From Gari tellinella (Eukaryota; Mollusca; Bivalvia; Cardiida; Psammobiidae), in the NCBI GenBank assembly GCA_922989275.2, contig OV277857.1:7750001-7814000 (forward strand): a stretch of 64,000 nucleotides of DNA. The letters are read 5' to 3'. Each line of letters begins with the position of its first letter. Within the stretch, counting starts at the first letter, position 1. Of the stretch, positions 63,302-64,000 are shown piece after piece. The translations under genes and the position numbers were made by a program. The notes beneath the pieces are model-generated. The model searched no databases, was not told the DNA's origin, and saw nothing but the letters and a program-made list of their open reading frames with translations.

Positions 63302-63547
63302 CAGTGGAGAATCTGTTATTCTTTCCCGATTAAACGCAAACGTACGCAAACGCAAATCACTAAAACGTAGAAAAGTACAACTTTTTGACAATTCTGATAA
63401 TTCATCTTTAACTTGGTGGCAAACAGTTTGGAGCCTGATCAGACGCCGGGTTACCCGGCGTCTGATCTGGCTCCAAACTGTTTGCAGTGAAAATAATAGT
63501 TTTAGCGTAAACGCGTTTATTGGGAAAGAATAACGTTTTCTCCACTG
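63302..63547 (-). mobile_element. MITE family 1 copy
   Basis: 246 bp, TA-flanked, intact H1. The next element starts only 25 bp downstream. Confidence 0.88.
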
Positions 63548-63571
63548 TATGTGTACAGTGGGGAAGACGTT

Positions 63572-63921
63572 CTACAACGCTCCCTCTCTACAACGACACC
63601 CAATGGGAGACAAACATTGTGTGCGTTGTTCGGAGGGAGTCGTTACAGAGAGGGAAATTGACTTACATTTGCAAACAGCTTGAATCCAGATCAGACGCCG
63701 CGTAACGCGGCGTCTAATCTGGATTCAAGCTGTTTGTCACTCGCTTATTTTGTCAAAATGTCCGTTATGTAATTTTGAGAAAAACAGCAGACGACACATT
63801 TAAGCAGACGATATTGCAGCAGTAAAATCGTTAGACATACTTTCCTGTTAGGGAACTGTGGCAATGGTCATTGTAAGGAGGGAATCGTTGTTGGGAGGGC
63901 CGTTGTAAAGAGGAAGTACTG
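63572..63921 (+). mobile_element. MITE family 8, most complete copy
   Basis: Left CTACAACGCTCCCTCTCTAC, right GTTGTAAAGAGGAAGTACTG, with subterminal GGAGGGAGTCGTTACAGAGA. A full H1 hairpin variant (AAACAGCTTGAATCCAGATC arms) is at 63673-63738. The internal text TGTCACTCGCTTATTTTG / CAGCAGACGACACATTTAAG resembles family 2, so the interior of family 2 sits between family 8 ends. Confidence 0.75.
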
Positions 63922-63932
63922 TATTCCCAAAT

Positions 63933-64000
63933 AGTGAAACCTCTCTAATACGGCCACTAATTTTATAAATACTGGGACCCGTTTCATAAAACTTCGTACG
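63933..64000 (+). mobile_element. Start of MITE family 3, with family 5 start at window edge
   Basis: AGTGAAACCTCTCTAATACG opens a family 3 element at 63933. From 63977, GACCCGTTTCATAAAACTTC is the left end of family 5. Both run out of the window. Confidence 0.6.

Noticed and set aside
313..63533. Recurring 60-120-codon frames containing RRRVTRRLIRLQTVC-like text
   Set aside because: They are read-through of the family 1 MITE and its hairpin, occur in both orientations and start in random flanking DNA.
1..64000. Bacterial-type operons, ribosome binding sites and terminators
   Set aside because: The strong hairpins look like terminators but are MITE cores; the genes are spliced and eukaryotic.

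Overview
This window looks like nuclear DNA of a metazoan, most probably a bivalve mollusc. It is AT-rich, has spliced genes with GT-AG introns, a single-exon Toll-like receptor, a tRNA-derived SINE, non-LTR and LTR retrotransposons, and a very dense population of short inverted-repeat elements (MITEs). Nothing points to a prokaryote, virus or organelle. The species cannot be named from the sequence alone. All reading was by eye, so exon structures and repeat boundaries are hand-derived.

Genes. (1) A single-exon Toll-like receptor lies on the + strand (about 10461-12863). (2) A secretory-pathway two-EF-hand protein resembling MCFD2 lies on the - strand in five exons (28879 down to 17689). Its 9-kb first intron carries a LINE fragment that was split by a young, intact Ty3/gypsy retrotransposon. 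(3) A secreted-type Ser/Thr-rich, Cys-rich protein lies on the - strand (exons at 63231-63078, 61385-61059, 55439-55298, 53660-53516; 5' end outside the window). It contains a 48-bp coding minisatellite. A 45-codon ORF at 36455 is only a weak candidate.

Mobile DNA. The LTR element (21449-28417) has 1128-bp LTRs that differ at only two positions I could find, 5-bp target duplications and one uninterrupted polyprotein with integrase BEFORE reverse transcriptase, the Gmr1-type order. A second, decayed LINE (55600-57466) sits in the hairpin loop of a MITE. At least seven MITE families can be separated by their termini. Unrelated termini repeatedly enclose one of two homologous perfect hairpins: H1 (GATCAGACGCCG arms, about 30 copies) and H2 (AAAGYARAATGCGCC-like arms).

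Layout. 1-10.2 kb: MITEs, SINE and LINE tails. 10.46-12.9 kb: TLR. 12.9-17.6 kb: MITEs. 17.7-28.9 kb: EF-hand gene with intronic retroelements. 28.9-37.3 kb: MITEs and a nested inverted-repeat structure around a hammerhead-ribozyme-like motif and three phased CRE sites. 37.36-51.1 kb: a 13.7-kb satellite block of purine-rich (GA/AGAC) arrays, a 3.3-kb TTTTGGGTAT minisatellite, a 7.2-kb-offset duplicated segment and two further ribozyme-bearing segments, one folded into a near-perfect 236-bp palindrome. 51.3-64 kb: MITEs, LINE, an 898-bp tandem duplication and the Cys-rich gene.
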